From Pontixanthobacter gangjinensis (GTDB taxonomy: Bacteria > Pseudomonadota > Alphaproteobacteria > Sphingomonadales > Sphingomonadaceae), in the NCBI RefSeq assembly GCF_009827545.1, contig NZ_WTYS01000001.1, positions 831,772-895,771 on the forward strand: DNA of 64,000 bases, given 5' to 3'. The notes below the pieces were generated by a model. It searched no databases. It had not been told where the DNA came from and saw nothing but the letters and a program-made list of their open reading frames with translations. Below are positions 44,661 through 53,459 of this stretch, one piece after another (the stretch's first letter is position 1; each line of letters starts with the position of its first letter). The position numbers were made by a program, and so were the translations under genes.

Positions 44661-46238
44661 TTACGCCTGACGGCGCATAAGCCTGCCAATCGTCTCGCGG
44701 TCAAGCACGCGTAGGGCAAAGGCGGCGATTGCAAAGGTCAGCGCGCCTGCCAGAACGATGCTCAGAATACTGGCTGCACGCTCCAGCGCACTGCCGGTAA
44801 AGTAAGGGTCAGCGCAGGGCATTAGATAATAAAGCACCGCACCCATCATTAGTGCGGCAATCATTATTCGGAACATGCGGCTGACCACGCTTCCAGTGAG
44901 TTTGAAATACCCTTTGCGGGCTAATATCGCGTAAAGCAGCGCGACATTGCACCACGCTCCGATCGAACCAGCTATCGCAAGCGACAAGACGCCTAGCCCG
45001 AGCGAGAAGATCAGAAAGAGATTGAGGCTGATGGTTACGATCAAGGACACAGCCGCAGTATAAACCGGCGTGCGCGTATCCTTGCGAGCGAAGAAATTGG
45101 GTGTCAGCACCTTTACCAGCACATAGGCGGGCAGGCCGATGACCAGTCCCGAAACCACAGTTCCGGTTATCAGTGCGTCTTCGACGGTGAAGGCTCCGCC
45201 GACGAAAAACACTTGGGTAAATGCGCTGCCGGTTACGAATAAAGCGACAGCAGAGGGAATGGTTAGCAACATCGCCAGTTCGACCGCATTGCTTTGCAAA
45301 CGGAATGCTCCATCCGCGTCCTCACTGGCAATAAAGCGCGACAGGGCGGGAAGGATTGCAGTGCCCAGTGCGATACCGATAATGCCAAGCGGGAGCTGGT
45401 TCCAGCGGTCAGCCATCGCCAAAAACGTGATCGATCCTTCGGGTAGGCTGCTGAGGAAGAACAGGTCGATGAAACGGCTAATTTGATAGACGCCCGCGCC
45501 GAACACGGCAGGCACAATCAACACGCCTAATTGCTTTACATCGGGGGTAATTCGTGGCCGCTTGAACGGAATGCGAAAGCCGCTGCGGCGCATCCAGTAT
45601 GTAAGCCACAGCAATTGCAGCAAGCCTGAAGTCGTAACTGCGATGGCCAGAAGCAGACCGGTCGATTGGCGGGTAACCTCGCTATCGGCTTGCATCGCGC
45701 CCCATGTCAGCGCGGAAATCAGGCAAATGTTGAGCAGAATTGGTGCCGCTGCCGCTGCGGCAAAGCGGGACAGCGAATTAAGTACTGCGGCAGTTAGCGT
45801 GGCTAGGCTCATGAACAGCAAATAGGGAAATGCAATGCGGCCCATCATTACCGCGAGCTCGTAATTCTGTTGGTCAGCCTGAAGATCTTCGCTTGCAAAA
45901 GCGTAGAGGATCCAGGGCATGGCAATCATCATGATCGCGCCGAAAAACACCAGAATCGGCAACAAAATCGCCAGAATCTCGCTGGCAAAGCGCCTCGCCT
46001 CGGTCTGGTCATCGCCATCTTTCATATGACGGTTGAACAGCGGAACGAATGCACTAGCAAACGCGCCTTCCGCAAACAGGCGGCGGAAAATGTTCGGTAG
46101 CTGGAAAGCCAATTGCCACGCGTCAGCCACACCGCCAGCACCCAACACGCGGGCGAGCAGCATATCGCGCACAAAGCCGAACAGGCGGCTGACCATGGTC
46201 AGACCGCCGATTGTTCCGACGTTCTTCAGCAGGCTCAT
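44661..46238 (-). CDS. murJ: Lipid II flippase MurJ
   Basis: The 525-residue MOP-superfamily protein has about 14 membrane helices and moves lipid II across the inner membrane for peptidoglycan synthesis. It shows the conserved MVSRLFGFVRDMLLARVLGAG start and the FQLPNIFRRLFAEGAFASAFVPLF segment with its charged residues. It is 28 bp downstream of secB and followed by trpS. Confidence 0.96.
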   Translation of the reverse strand: MSLLKNVGTIGGLTMVSRLFGFVRDMLLARVLGAGGVADAWQLAFQLPNIFRRLFAEGAFASAFVPLFNRHMKDGDDQTEARRFASEILAILLPILVFFGAIMMIAMPWILYAFASEDLQADQQNYELAVMMGRIAFPYLLFMSLATLTAAVLNSLSRFAAAAAAPILLNICLISALTWGAMQADSEVTRQSTGLLLAIAVTTSGLLQLLWLTYWMRRSGFRIPFKRPRITPDVKQLGVLIVPAVFGAGVYQISRFIDLFFLSSLPEGSITFLAMADRWNQLPLGIIGIALGTAILPALSRFIASEDADGAFRLQSNAVELAMLLTIPSAVALFVTGSAFTQVFFVGGAFTVEDALITGTVVSGLVIGLPAYVLVKVLTPNFFARKDTRTPVYTAAVSLIVTISLNLFLIFSLGLGVLSLAIAGSIGAWCNVALLYAILARKGYFKLTGSVVSRMFRIMIAALMMGAVLYYLMPCADPYFTGSALERAASILSIVLAGALTFAIAAFALRVLDRETIGRLMRRQA

Positions 46239-46266
46239 TGTTCAGCGCCCGCAGGTGTCATCCAGC

Positions 46267-46791
46267 TTATGCTTCACCAGCGGGAGTGCCGCCAGCTGCC
46301 GCTTCCTGTTCAGCTTTCTGCTGCAATTGCTGCATATACAGGCCGTTGAAATCTACCGGATCGAGCATCAACGGCTGGAAACCGGCATCGCGTGTCGCAT
46401 CGGCAATAACGCGCCGGGCAAAGGGGAACAGCAAGCGAGGGCCTTCGGCATACATGAAGGCATGCATTTGCTCTTCTGGCATGTTGCGCATCCCTACTAG
46501 GCCGCAATATGCAAGCTCCACTAGATAGACACTGCCTTGCTCTGCTTTGGCGCTGACGTTGATCTTCAATTCGACTTCGTGAACTTCATCATTCACTGGC
46601 TTGGCCGCGATGTTGAACTGCAGGTCGATCTGCGGTTGATCAGTATACTGGAAGCTGGCCGGAGCGTTTGGGTTTTCGACCGAAAGATCTTTCACATATT
46701 GTGAAATGATACCCGCGACGGGGCTCGTATCAGCGCCATTGGGTGCTGGATCCATGTTCAGATCGGTGAGAATGTCGCCTTCGTCGGCCAT
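46267..46791 (-). CDS. secB: Protein-export chaperone SecB
   Basis: From the ATG at 46791 the protein has 174 residues. It has the SecB core: QYVKDLSVENPNAP, PQIDLQFNI, VYLVELAYCGL, and the conserved PRLLFPFARRVIADATRDAGF and MLDPVDFNGLY near the C-terminus. It holds precursors unfolded and delivers them to SecA. The frame is open 35 codons upstream, but the family N-terminus supports this start. The C-terminal tail is Ala/Glu/Gly-rich. Confidence 0.96.
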   Translation of the reverse strand: MADEGDILTDLNMDPAPNGADTSPVAGIISQYVKDLSVENPNAPASFQYTDQPQIDLQFNIAAKPVNDEVHEVELKINVSAKAEQGSVYLVELAYCGLVGMRNMPEEQMHAFMYAEGPRLLFPFARRVIADATRDAGFQPLMLDPVDFNGLYMQQLQQKAEQEAAAGGTPAGEA

Positions 46792-47048
46792 GATGTTTGT
46801 GTCTTTCGCTTGTATTTTGTGGATATCATTCCCGAACCTGCAAAAGTCCGGATCGGCGGCGCGAGTAGCACCGTCATGCGGTGCTCGCAACTTCAACTAC
46901 TCTCAAAGCTGGCAAATTTCTTGACCCTGGGACGTGCCCGAAATGTGGTTTGGGGCGTTGTTCATTTGTATTCACACCCTATTTAGGGCACGAATGGTAA
47001 ACAGGCTTAGGCGCATCTGTCTGCGCCGCCGCAAAACAGGTACTTATA

Positions 47049-47720
47049 GTGTCAGGTCATATTGTTGAAATCGTAATCCTTGCCATGGTCGCAGCCTTTC
47101 TTGGACTGCGCCTCTATTCGGTGCTGGGGCAACGCGCCGAGCACGAAGAGGAATCAATCCCGACCCACCGCGAAACACCAGCGCAACCCCGCAAGGCGGA
47201 ACAGGCACAGCGCGACGAAGTCATTCCTCAAAATTCCCAGCAATTTCAAGAAAGCCCTAGCATAGTTCCGGCAGTTGAGCGCGGGGTTCGGGAAATCGCA
47301 GCGGCTGATCGTAGCTTTGATATCACCAGCTTCATCGAAGGTGCGAAAGCTGCCTACGCTATTATCCTCGAAGCGTTCTGGAAGGGCGACCGTGAAACTC
47401 TGCGCGAATTGTGCGATTCGGATGTGTATGAGAGCTTCGACGCAGCCATTACGATGCGTGAGAAAGCAGGCGAAAAACTCGACAACCGCCTGATTCGGAT
47501 TGAAGAATCGGTTATTGACCGCGCATCACTCGACGGCAAGACGGCACGTCTTGCGGTGCGTTTCGTCGCTGATATCGCGGCGGTTACCTATGATAAGGAC
47601 GGTACGATGATCGCGGGTTCACTCGATGATGCGATTGAAAGCCGCGATGTTTGGACATTCATGCGTGACATCAACTCTTCCGATCAAAACTGGCTGCTCG
47701 ACGAGACTGACGAGGGTTGA
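47049..47720 (+). CDS. Tim44-like protein
   Basis: The 223-residue protein has an N-terminal membrane helix (about 5-22), a charged linker and a C-terminal Tim44/TimA domain (about 95-220: FDITSFIEGAKAAYAIILEAFWKGD, LRELCD, VWTFMRD, NWLLDET). In alphaproteobacteria such proteins stand beside mltA and smr and are thought to be inner-membrane, chaperone-like relatives of mitochondrial Tim44. The start is a GTG at 47049. secB is divergent next to it, placing two export-related genes at one junction. Confidence 0.9.
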   Translation: MSGHIVEIVILAMVAAFLGLRLYSVLGQRAEHEEESIPTHRETPAQPRKAEQAQRDEVIPQNSQQFQESPSIVPAVERGVREIAAADRSFDITSFIEGAKAAYAIILEAFWKGDRETLRELCDSDVYESFDAAITMREKAGEKLDNRLIRIEESVIDRASLDGKTARLAVRFVADIAAVTYDKDGTMIAGSLDDAIESRDVWTFMRDINSSDQNWLLDETDEG

Positions 47721-47745
47721 TCGGGGATAGAGGGCTGGTTTAGCG

Positions 47746-48933
47746 ATGCGTATGAACCAGGTCTTGGTTGCTTTAAGCGGGCTACTTCTGCTTTCTGCAT
47801 GCGGCAGTCTTATTCCCGAAAGCGCCCCGCCGCCTATCCAGATTGATCCTGCGACTATTACCAGCGCGCGGCTCGCAGGGGTTGCCTCGGGTCCATCAGT
47901 TGCCGGTCTTGGCATGGCTCAGCCCGATGCAGATGCTGCGCTGAGTGCCTTCATCGAAAGCTGCCCATCTCTGCTGCGACGTGAGGATCGGACCGGTTTG
48001 ACGCGCCCAGAAGATTGGCGTGAGGCGTGCACGGCTGCACCAGCATATCGAAGCGACGCTCCCGCATTCTTCAAAACGTATTTTGAAACTGCCCGAATCG
48101 GAACCGGCGAAGCTTTCGCGACGGGTTATTTCGAGCCGGAAATTCGCGGATGCCGGATGCGCAGCCCTGGATGCGAAGTGCCGGTTTATGCCATCCCGAA
48201 TGATTTGGTCCGTGAATGGCCTGCAGGAACCGCTGAAGCGGAAAAGACAGGTCGTGCGCCGCTTGGCCGAATTGATGAAAGCGGTAATGCTGTACCCTAT
48301 TATACCCGCGCGGAAATCGAAGATGGCGCATTGGAAGATCGCGGCATTGCATTCGCTTACGCCGCCGATCCGGTCGAAATGTTCTTTCTCCAAATACAAG
48401 GTTCTGGCCGGCTTAAGCTGGATGACGGGTCGGTCATGCGGATCGGCTATGCGGGTCAGAACGGGCATAGCTATACCGGCATAGGCGGGGTGATGCGCGA
48501 ACGCGGGTTGCTAGGCGATGGACCGGGTAAATACCCCGGATCGATGCAGGGCATCATGTCGTATATTCGCGAAAATCCAGCCGAGGGTAAAGCGTTGATG
48601 CGGCTCAATGAAAGCTGGATATTCTTCACCGAATTGACCGGCGATGGACCTTTGGGCTCGCTCGGCATTCCAGTTCGGCGCGAAAGTTCGGTAGCGGTAG
48701 ATCCGCGGTTTGTGCCCTATGGCGCGCCGGTTTGGCTGGACCTTGACCGCGACGTTGCGGACGGTTTGTGGATTGCGCAGGACACGGGCGGCGCGATTAA
48801 GGGCGCCAATAGGTTTGATACGTTCTGGGGCGCTGGCGAGGATGCTCGCGAAATTGCTGGCGGGATGAGCGGCCGAGGACAAGCACTGATCTTGTTACCC
48901 AAGGGTACAGTCAAGCGCCTCAACGGCAAATAA
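47746..48933 (+). CDS. mltA: Membrane-bound lytic murein transglycosylase A
   Basis: The 395-residue lipoprotein has lipobox LLSAC at residues about 15-19. The MltA domain includes TGYFEPEIRG, MFFLQIQGSGRL, YAGQNGHSYTGIG, and the C-terminal 3D domain with the catalytic Asp in AQDTGGAIKGANRFDTFWG. It cleaves peptidoglycan glycan strands to 1,6-anhydro ends in the outer-membrane-facing periplasm. It lies between the Tim44-like and Smr genes, 25 and 10 bp apart. Confidence 0.95.
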   Translation: MRMNQVLVALSGLLLLSACGSLIPESAPPPIQIDPATITSARLAGVASGPSVAGLGMAQPDADAALSAFIESCPSLLRREDRTGLTRPEDWREACTAAPAYRSDAPAFFKTYFETARIGTGEAFATGYFEPEIRGCRMRSPGCEVPVYAIPNDLVREWPAGTAEAEKTGRAPLGRIDESGNAVPYYTRAEIEDGALEDRGIAFAYAADPVEMFFLQIQGSGRLKLDDGSVMRIGYAGQNGHSYTGIGGVMRERGLLGDGPGKYPGSMQGIMSYIRENPAEGKALMRLNESWIFFTELTGDGPLGSLGIPVRRESSVAVDPRFVPYGAPVWLDLDRDVADGLWIAQDTGGAIKGANRFDTFWGAGEDAREIAGGMSGRGQALILLPKGTVKRLNGK

Positions 48934-48943
48934 GGGCGGTGCA

Positions 48944-49528
48944 GTGAAACTCCCTCGCGGCCTGTCTGCCGAAGAAGAGGCCGCATGGGCAAAGCTTGCC
49001 TCCTCGGTTGAACCGCTTGATGGGCGGGTGATTCCGGCGGTTTCTGCGGAGCCGAGCGCAAAAGAACCTGCTCCCATACAAAAGAGAGCCAAGCCAGTTG
49101 CTTTTCCGCCAAAGCAGCGCCCGCCAATTCAAAGTCCAGCAGCTCGGCAGCCAGTGCCGCGAATGGCGCGGCGCATCGGCGGACAAACGCTCGACGCTAA
49201 ATGGGACCGGAAGCTCAAATCGGGCGATATCGCGCCCGATTATACACTTGATTTGCACGATCATTATTTGGATGCCGCGCATGAACGGCTCGAAAGCGGA
49301 ATGATGCAGGCGCGGGCAATGGAGGCGAGGCTGGTGCTGGTTATTACCGGCAGGCCGCGCCCGGTCGATGCAGCTGACAGAGCTACTAAACGCGGGGTTA
49401 TCCGGGCAAAGCTGCTCGATTGGCTGGCAGCTGGCGACCATGCAGATTCCATCGCTGCGGTGAGAAAGGCGCATCGCCGCCACGGCGGGGAGGGTGCCTT
49501 GTATATTGTGCTGCGGCGCATCCGCTAA
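48944..49528 (+). CDS. Smr-domain protein
   Basis: The 194-residue protein has a disordered Pro/Ala/Lys-rich N-terminal half and a C-terminal Smr domain (about 95-190). The DLHDHYLDAAHERL segment contains the DLH motif, and the conserved TGR (LVITGRPRP) and RRHGGEGALYIVLRR follow. Smr domains in MutS2 and stand-alone proteins bind or nick DNA or RNA. The substrate here is not known. The start is a GTG at 48944, ten bases after mltA. Confidence 0.9.
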   Translation: MKLPRGLSAEEEAAWAKLASSVEPLDGRVIPAVSAEPSAKEPAPIQKRAKPVAFPPKQRPPIQSPAARQPVPRMARRIGGQTLDAKWDRKLKSGDIAPDYTLDLHDHYLDAAHERLESGMMQARAMEARLVLVITGRPRPVDAADRATKRGVIRAKLLDWLAAGDHADSIAAVRKAHRRHGGEGALYIVLRRIR

Positions 49529-49539
49529 TTAGCCAAGCT

Positions 49540-50607
49540 TCATCCACATTGGGCGCGGTGCAGCATTTTGTGGTCAGCGAGGATCAGCGCCATCATCGCT
49601 TCGACAACAGGCGTTCCACGAATGCCAACGCAGGGATCGTGCCGACCCTTAGTCTGGATCTGAGTGTTCTCACCCGAAGAACTTATGGTATCAACTGGCG
49701 TTAGAATTGAGCTGGTCGGCTTGAACGCTACGCGGCAAACTACCGGTTGTCCGGTCGAGATTCCGCCGGCAATACCCCCGGCATGATTGGCCTCGAATTC
49801 GGGTCCATTTGCGCCTGAGCGCATCGGGTCGGCATTCTGCTCGCCCGACAGCCTCGCCGCGCCAAAGCCGTCTCCGATTTCCACACCCTTGACCGCATTG
49901 ATGCTCATCATTCCGCCTGCGAGGTCGGCATCAAGTTTTGCATAGACCGGAGCGCCCCACCCGGCTGGAACGCCGGTGGCAACACATTCTACAACTGCGC
50001 CGAGCGAGGAGCCTGCCTTTCGCGCATCATCGACCAGTTTCTCCCAGCGTTTCGCCGCCACCGGATCGGGGCAGAAGAACGGATTGTTGCTGATCTCCGC
50101 AAAATCGATGTTCGCCGGATCGATTGTGTCATCACCGATCTGGCTGACATAAGCGGTTATTGTCACTTCCGGCATGATCACTCGCGCAACTGCTCCAGCT
50201 GCTACTCGCGCGGCGGTTTCACGCGCGCTCGACCGTCCGCCGCCGCGATAGTCGCGGAAGCCGTATTTCGCGTCATAGGCATAGTCTGCGTGGCCAGGGC
50301 GATAGGCTTTGGCGACTTCGGAATAATCCTTGCTGCGCTGATCGACATTTTCGATCATCAGCGAAATCGGCGTGCCGGTCGTCTTGCCCTCGAAAACACC
50401 GGACAGAACCCGCACCGTATCGGGTTCCTTGCGTTGGGTGGTGTATTTTGACTGGCCCGGTTTGCGCGCATCCATGAACGGCTGGATATGATCCTCTGAA
50501 AGGGCGAGGCCCGGCGGGCACCCGTCCAGCACCGCGCCCAGCGCGGGTCCGTGGCTTTCGCCCCATGTCGTAAACCGCAGCACGCGGCCAAAAGTGTTCC
50601 AGCTCAT
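49540..50607 (-). CDS. aroC: Chorismate synthase
   Basis: The 355-residue FMN-dependent lyase makes chorismate from EPSP, the last common step of aromatic amino-acid synthesis. Signatures: [19 protein letters not shown] near the N-terminus, [29 protein letters not shown] and the late KPTSSI and [19 protein letters not shown]. It faces ruvA head to head with a 109-bp gap that should hold both promoters. Confidence 0.97.
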   Translation of the reverse strand: MSWNTFGRVLRFTTWGESHGPALGAVLDGCPPGLALSEDHIQPFMDARKPGQSKYTTQRKEPDTVRVLSGVFEGKTTGTPISLMIENVDQRSKDYSEVAKAYRPGHADYAYDAKYGFRDYRGGGRSSARETAARVAAGAVARVIMPEVTITAYVSQIGDDTIDPANIDFAEISNNPFFCPDPVAAKRWEKLVDDARKAGSSLGAVVECVATGVPAGWGAPVYAKLDADLAGGMMSINAVKGVEIGDGFGAARLSGEQNADPMRSGANGPEFEANHAGGIAGGISTGQPVVCRVAFKPTSSILTPVDTISSSGENTQIQTKGRHDPCVGIRGTPVVEAMMALILADHKMLHRAQCG

Positions 50608-50716
50608 ACCGCATTCCTTGTCTTAAGCGTGGGCAAGTGTCCAGATTGACATCGTTTGGGCTGGACCAAGCGCAGCTTTCCGCGCAGGAACAAACCATGA
50701 TTACAAAGCGCGCCTT

Positions 50717-51319
50717 ATGATTGCGAAACTTCGGGGACTGCTCGATGAAACCGGCACAGACTGGGCCGTGCTTGATGTGCAAGGCGTGGGCTATCTCGTC
50801 CATTGCTCTACCAAAACACTGGCGGCACTTGGCGAGGTGGGCGAGGGTTGCACGATCTACACCGATTTGCAGGTGAGCGAGAATGATATGCGGCTGCTTG
50901 GATTTGCCGAGGCTGCCGAGCGCGATTGGTTTCGCTTACTCACGCAGGTGCAAGGCGTAGGCAGCAAAGTTGGCCTTGCAATCCTGTCGGCGCTGTCGAC
51001 GGCAGAGGTTCAGTCTGCATGCGCCAATGGTGATGCGGCAATGGTTGCGCGGGCCAATGGCGTCGGGCCGAAACTGGCCGGGCGCATTGTCAATGAATTG
51101 AAGGATAAGGCCGGGGCGCTTCCCGCATCGCCGGGCGTGGGCGGAATGGCGATCTCTCCCGCAAGAGGGGCCAGTGCCGATGCCGTCTCGGCGCTCGAGA
51201 ACCTTGGCTTTAAACCAGCGGTTGCGGCGCGCGCCGTGGCGCTGGCGCAAAGCGAATTGGGCGAAGACGCGAAAGAGAACGAGCTGATCCGTGTGGCTTT
51301 GAAAAGGGCAGCAGGTTGA
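50717..51319 (+). CDS. ruvA: Holliday junction branch-migration protein RuvA
   Basis: The 200-residue DNA-binding subunit has an OB-fold N-domain (MIAKLRGLL, VQGVGYLVHC), paired helix-hairpin-helix motifs (VQGVGSKVGLAIL, ANGVGPKLAGRIVNELKDK) and a C-terminal RuvB-binding domain (ADAVSALENLGFKPAVAARAV). It targets RuvB to Holliday junctions. It heads an operon where two other genes separate it from ruvB. No ruvC is adjacent. Confidence 0.96.
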   Translation: MIAKLRGLLDETGTDWAVLDVQGVGYLVHCSTKTLAALGEVGEGCTIYTDLQVSENDMRLLGFAEAAERDWFRLLTQVQGVGSKVGLAILSALSTAEVQSACANGDAAMVARANGVGPKLAGRIVNELKDKAGALPASPGVGGMAISPARGASADAVSALENLGFKPAVAARAVALAQSELGEDAKENELIRVALKRAAG

Positions 51320-51330
51320 TGGAGAGAATG

Positions 51331-51870
51331 ATGAAATATTTGGCAATTCTGGCAGCTTTGATGTTTGCCTTACCTGCTTCTGCACAAGATATGTCCGCTT
51401 TTAAAACCGGGCCAGTGTTTGAAGGCTTCGGGCCGCATGCTCCGGTTGAGGGAATGGGCCAGGTGCCTGCCGATACCGAATTTTCGATTGCGTTCGACGT
51501 CGCGAAGCTGGCCGAAGAAGGCAAAGCCAATCGCAGTTTCGAAAGCGCGGCTCGGTTCATCAATATGCATGTCGCGGCGGGTGTCGATCCTGAGAATATC
51601 CGCATCGCGGTAGTGGTTCACGGCAAGGCATCGCTCGACTTGATGAGCGATGAGGCTTGGTCAGCGAAAGGCAATAAAGGCGCAAATCCGTCTTCCGCGA
51701 TGATCCGCGAAATGCTCGATCACGGTGTGCGTTTCATCCTTTGCGGTCAAAGCGGAACCGCCAATGGCATGACGCAGGCAGATTTGGTTCCAGGCGTGGA
51801 AACAGCGCTCTCCGCCATGACCGCCCATGCACTGTTGCAACAGCGCGGTTATACGGTGAACCCGTTTTGA
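51331..51870 (+). CDS. Exported DsrE-family protein
   Basis: The protein has a signal peptide (MKYLAILAALMFALPASA) and a DsrE/DsrF-like domain. It shows INMHVAAGVDPENIRIAVVVHG, MIREMLDHGVRFILCGQS with a conserved Cys, and MTAHALLQQRGY. DsrE-like proteins transfer sulfur in some pathways, but the exported branch is functionally undefined. I choose the ATG at 51331 with GGAGAG ahead; ATGs at 51319 (overlapping the ruvA stop as TGATG) and 51328 are alternatives. It sits inside the ruvA-ruvB operon and its stop overlaps the next gene. Confidence 0.82.
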   Translation: MKYLAILAALMFALPASAQDMSAFKTGPVFEGFGPHAPVEGMGQVPADTEFSIAFDVAKLAEEGKANRSFESAARFINMHVAAGVDPENIRIAVVVHGKASLDLMSDEAWSAKGNKGANPSSAMIREMLDHGVRFILCGQSGTANGMTQADLVPGVETALSAMTAHALLQQRGYTVNPF

Positions 51871-52193
51871 TCGAGGATCGCGCCTTATTTCGTCCTCATA
51901 ATCCTGATCTTTCCTCAGGATCCATAGTTTCGCGGGCTTTGTTCGAGCGGTCCCAATTCCAACCCCAGTGCCAAATCGTGCCAGCCGCGGTTTTCGCTTT
52001 CGATCAGGCTGATTTTCCACTGTCGGCGCCATCGTTTGAGTTGCTTTTCTCACTCAAGGGCCTTGGCTATTCCGCCGAACAATTAGAAGCGGACGAGACG
52101 GACGAAATTATAGCGACTGGCAAAGCTGGACATGGTTTTGGTTCGAAATGGATGCTCAAACAAGTTCAGCATGACGGCCATAGGGTACCATGA
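51867..52193 (+). CDS. Unknown protein between dsrE-like gene and ruvB
   Basis: A 108-residue frame starts at a TTG overlapping the upstream stop (TTGA) and ends overlapping the ruvB start (ATGA), so it fills the operon exactly. I recognise no family. The sequence looks protein-like ([38 protein letters not shown]), with no signal peptide or membrane segment. The last 13 residues ([13 protein letters not shown]) are encoded by a stretch resembling a short intergenic repeat common in related bacteria, so the original C-terminus may have been replaced. Confidence 0.5.
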   Translation: MIEDRALFRPHNPDLSSGSIVSRALFERSQFQPQCQIVPAAVFAFDQADFPLSAPSFELLFSLKGLGYSAEQLEADETDEIIATGKAGHGFGSKWMLKQVQHDGHRVP

Positions 52194-53242
52194 CCGAAAA
52201 CCCCGACCTTACGCCGGAGCGGCAACCGGAGGACCATGATGCGGCTTTGCGCCCCAAGTCGCTGACCGAATTTATCGGGCAGGAGGCGGCACGGGAAAAT
52301 CTTCGCGTGTTTGTCGAGGCGGCCAAGTCTCGCGGGGAGGCGATGGATCATGTGTTGTTCTTTGGCCCGCCCGGCCTTGGCAAGACCACGCTTGCACAGA
52401 TTGTTGCCAAGGAACTGGGAGTGGGTTTCCGCGCCACTTCGGGGCCGGTTATTGCCAAGGCGGGTGATCTGGCGGCTCTGCTGACCAATCTCGAAGAAGG
52501 CGATGTCCTGTTCATTGACGAGATTCACCGGCTGAGCCCGGTGGTCGAGGAGGTGCTTTACCCCGCAATGGAAGACCGCGCGCTCGACATCATCATCGGA
52601 GAGGGGCCATCGGCGCGCAGCGTGCGGATCGATTTGCCGCCCTTCACGCTGGTCGGCGCAACCACACGACAGGGATTGTTGACCACGCCGCTGCGCGACC
52701 GGTTCGGCATTCCCGTCCGGCTGAATTTCTACACCGAGGAAGAATTGGAGCGCGTGGTAACACGCGGGGCCAAGCTGCTCGATATGGCTATTGAATCCGG
52801 CGGCGCACGCGAGATAGCCCGCCGCGCAAGGGGAACGCCGCGTGTCGCTGGCCGCTTGATGCGCCGCGTGCGCGACTTTGCCCATGTCGCGGGCGACGGG
52901 GTCGTTACCGCCAAAATTGCTGATGAAGCGCTCACCCGTCTAGAGGTTGACCGTTTGGGTTTAGACGCGATGGATCGCCGCTATCTCCACATGATTGCGG
53001 GCATTTACAAAGGCGGTCCGGTGGGCGTTGAAACGCTCGCGGCTGGCCTTGCCGAACCGCGTGATACGATCGAGGAAGTCGTTGAACCGTTCCTGATTCA
53101 ACTGGGCCTGATCGCGCGCACTGCACGCGGACGCTGCCTTAACGACGGGGGCTGGAAGCATCTCGACATAACCCCGCCAAAACGCACAAGTGATTCGGGC
53201 TACGATACCGGTCAAAGCGGCTTGTTCGACGCGAATGGTTAA
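52190..53242 (+). CDS. ruvB: Holliday junction branch-migration ATPase RuvB
   Basis: The 350-residue AAA+ motor that drives branch migration with RuvA. It has [17 protein letters not shown], Walker [12 protein letters not shown], Walker [10 protein letters not shown], sensor [19 protein letters not shown], and the arginine finger and sensor [22 protein letters not shown]-terminal winged helix includes [12 protein letters not shown]. It overlaps the preceding unknown gene as ATGA. Confidence 0.97.
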   Translation: MTENPDLTPERQPEDHDAALRPKSLTEFIGQEAARENLRVFVEAAKSRGEAMDHVLFFGPPGLGKTTLAQIVAKELGVGFRATSGPVIAKAGDLAALLTNLEEGDVLFIDEIHRLSPVVEEVLYPAMEDRALDIIIGEGPSARSVRIDLPPFTLVGATTRQGLLTTPLRDRFGIPVRLNFYTEEELERVVTRGAKLLDMAIESGGAREIARRARGTPRVAGRLMRRVRDFAHVAGDGVVTAKIADEALTRLEVDRLGLDAMDRRYLHMIAGIYKGGPVGVETLAAGLAEPRDTIEEVVEPFLIQLGLIARTARGRCLNDGGWKHLDITPPKRTSDSGYDTGQSGLFDANG

Positions 53243-53459
53243 GACCTTAGAAGGAAATAGGGTGGTTTCGGTTTCATAGTGGGACAAGTCGCCCAAATGC
53301 CCGGTTTATTGGACAAGAATTTTACAGTTGGTACGATTTTCATAGTTAATTTGATTGCTGGTTAAGGGGTTTGGGCGTCTTCTGGTGTGACAGGGAAGTG
53401 CCACGAAGCGGACCCGCCGTCGAATTGGGCCTCCCAAGAGTAACTAAGAGAGTTTGCCC

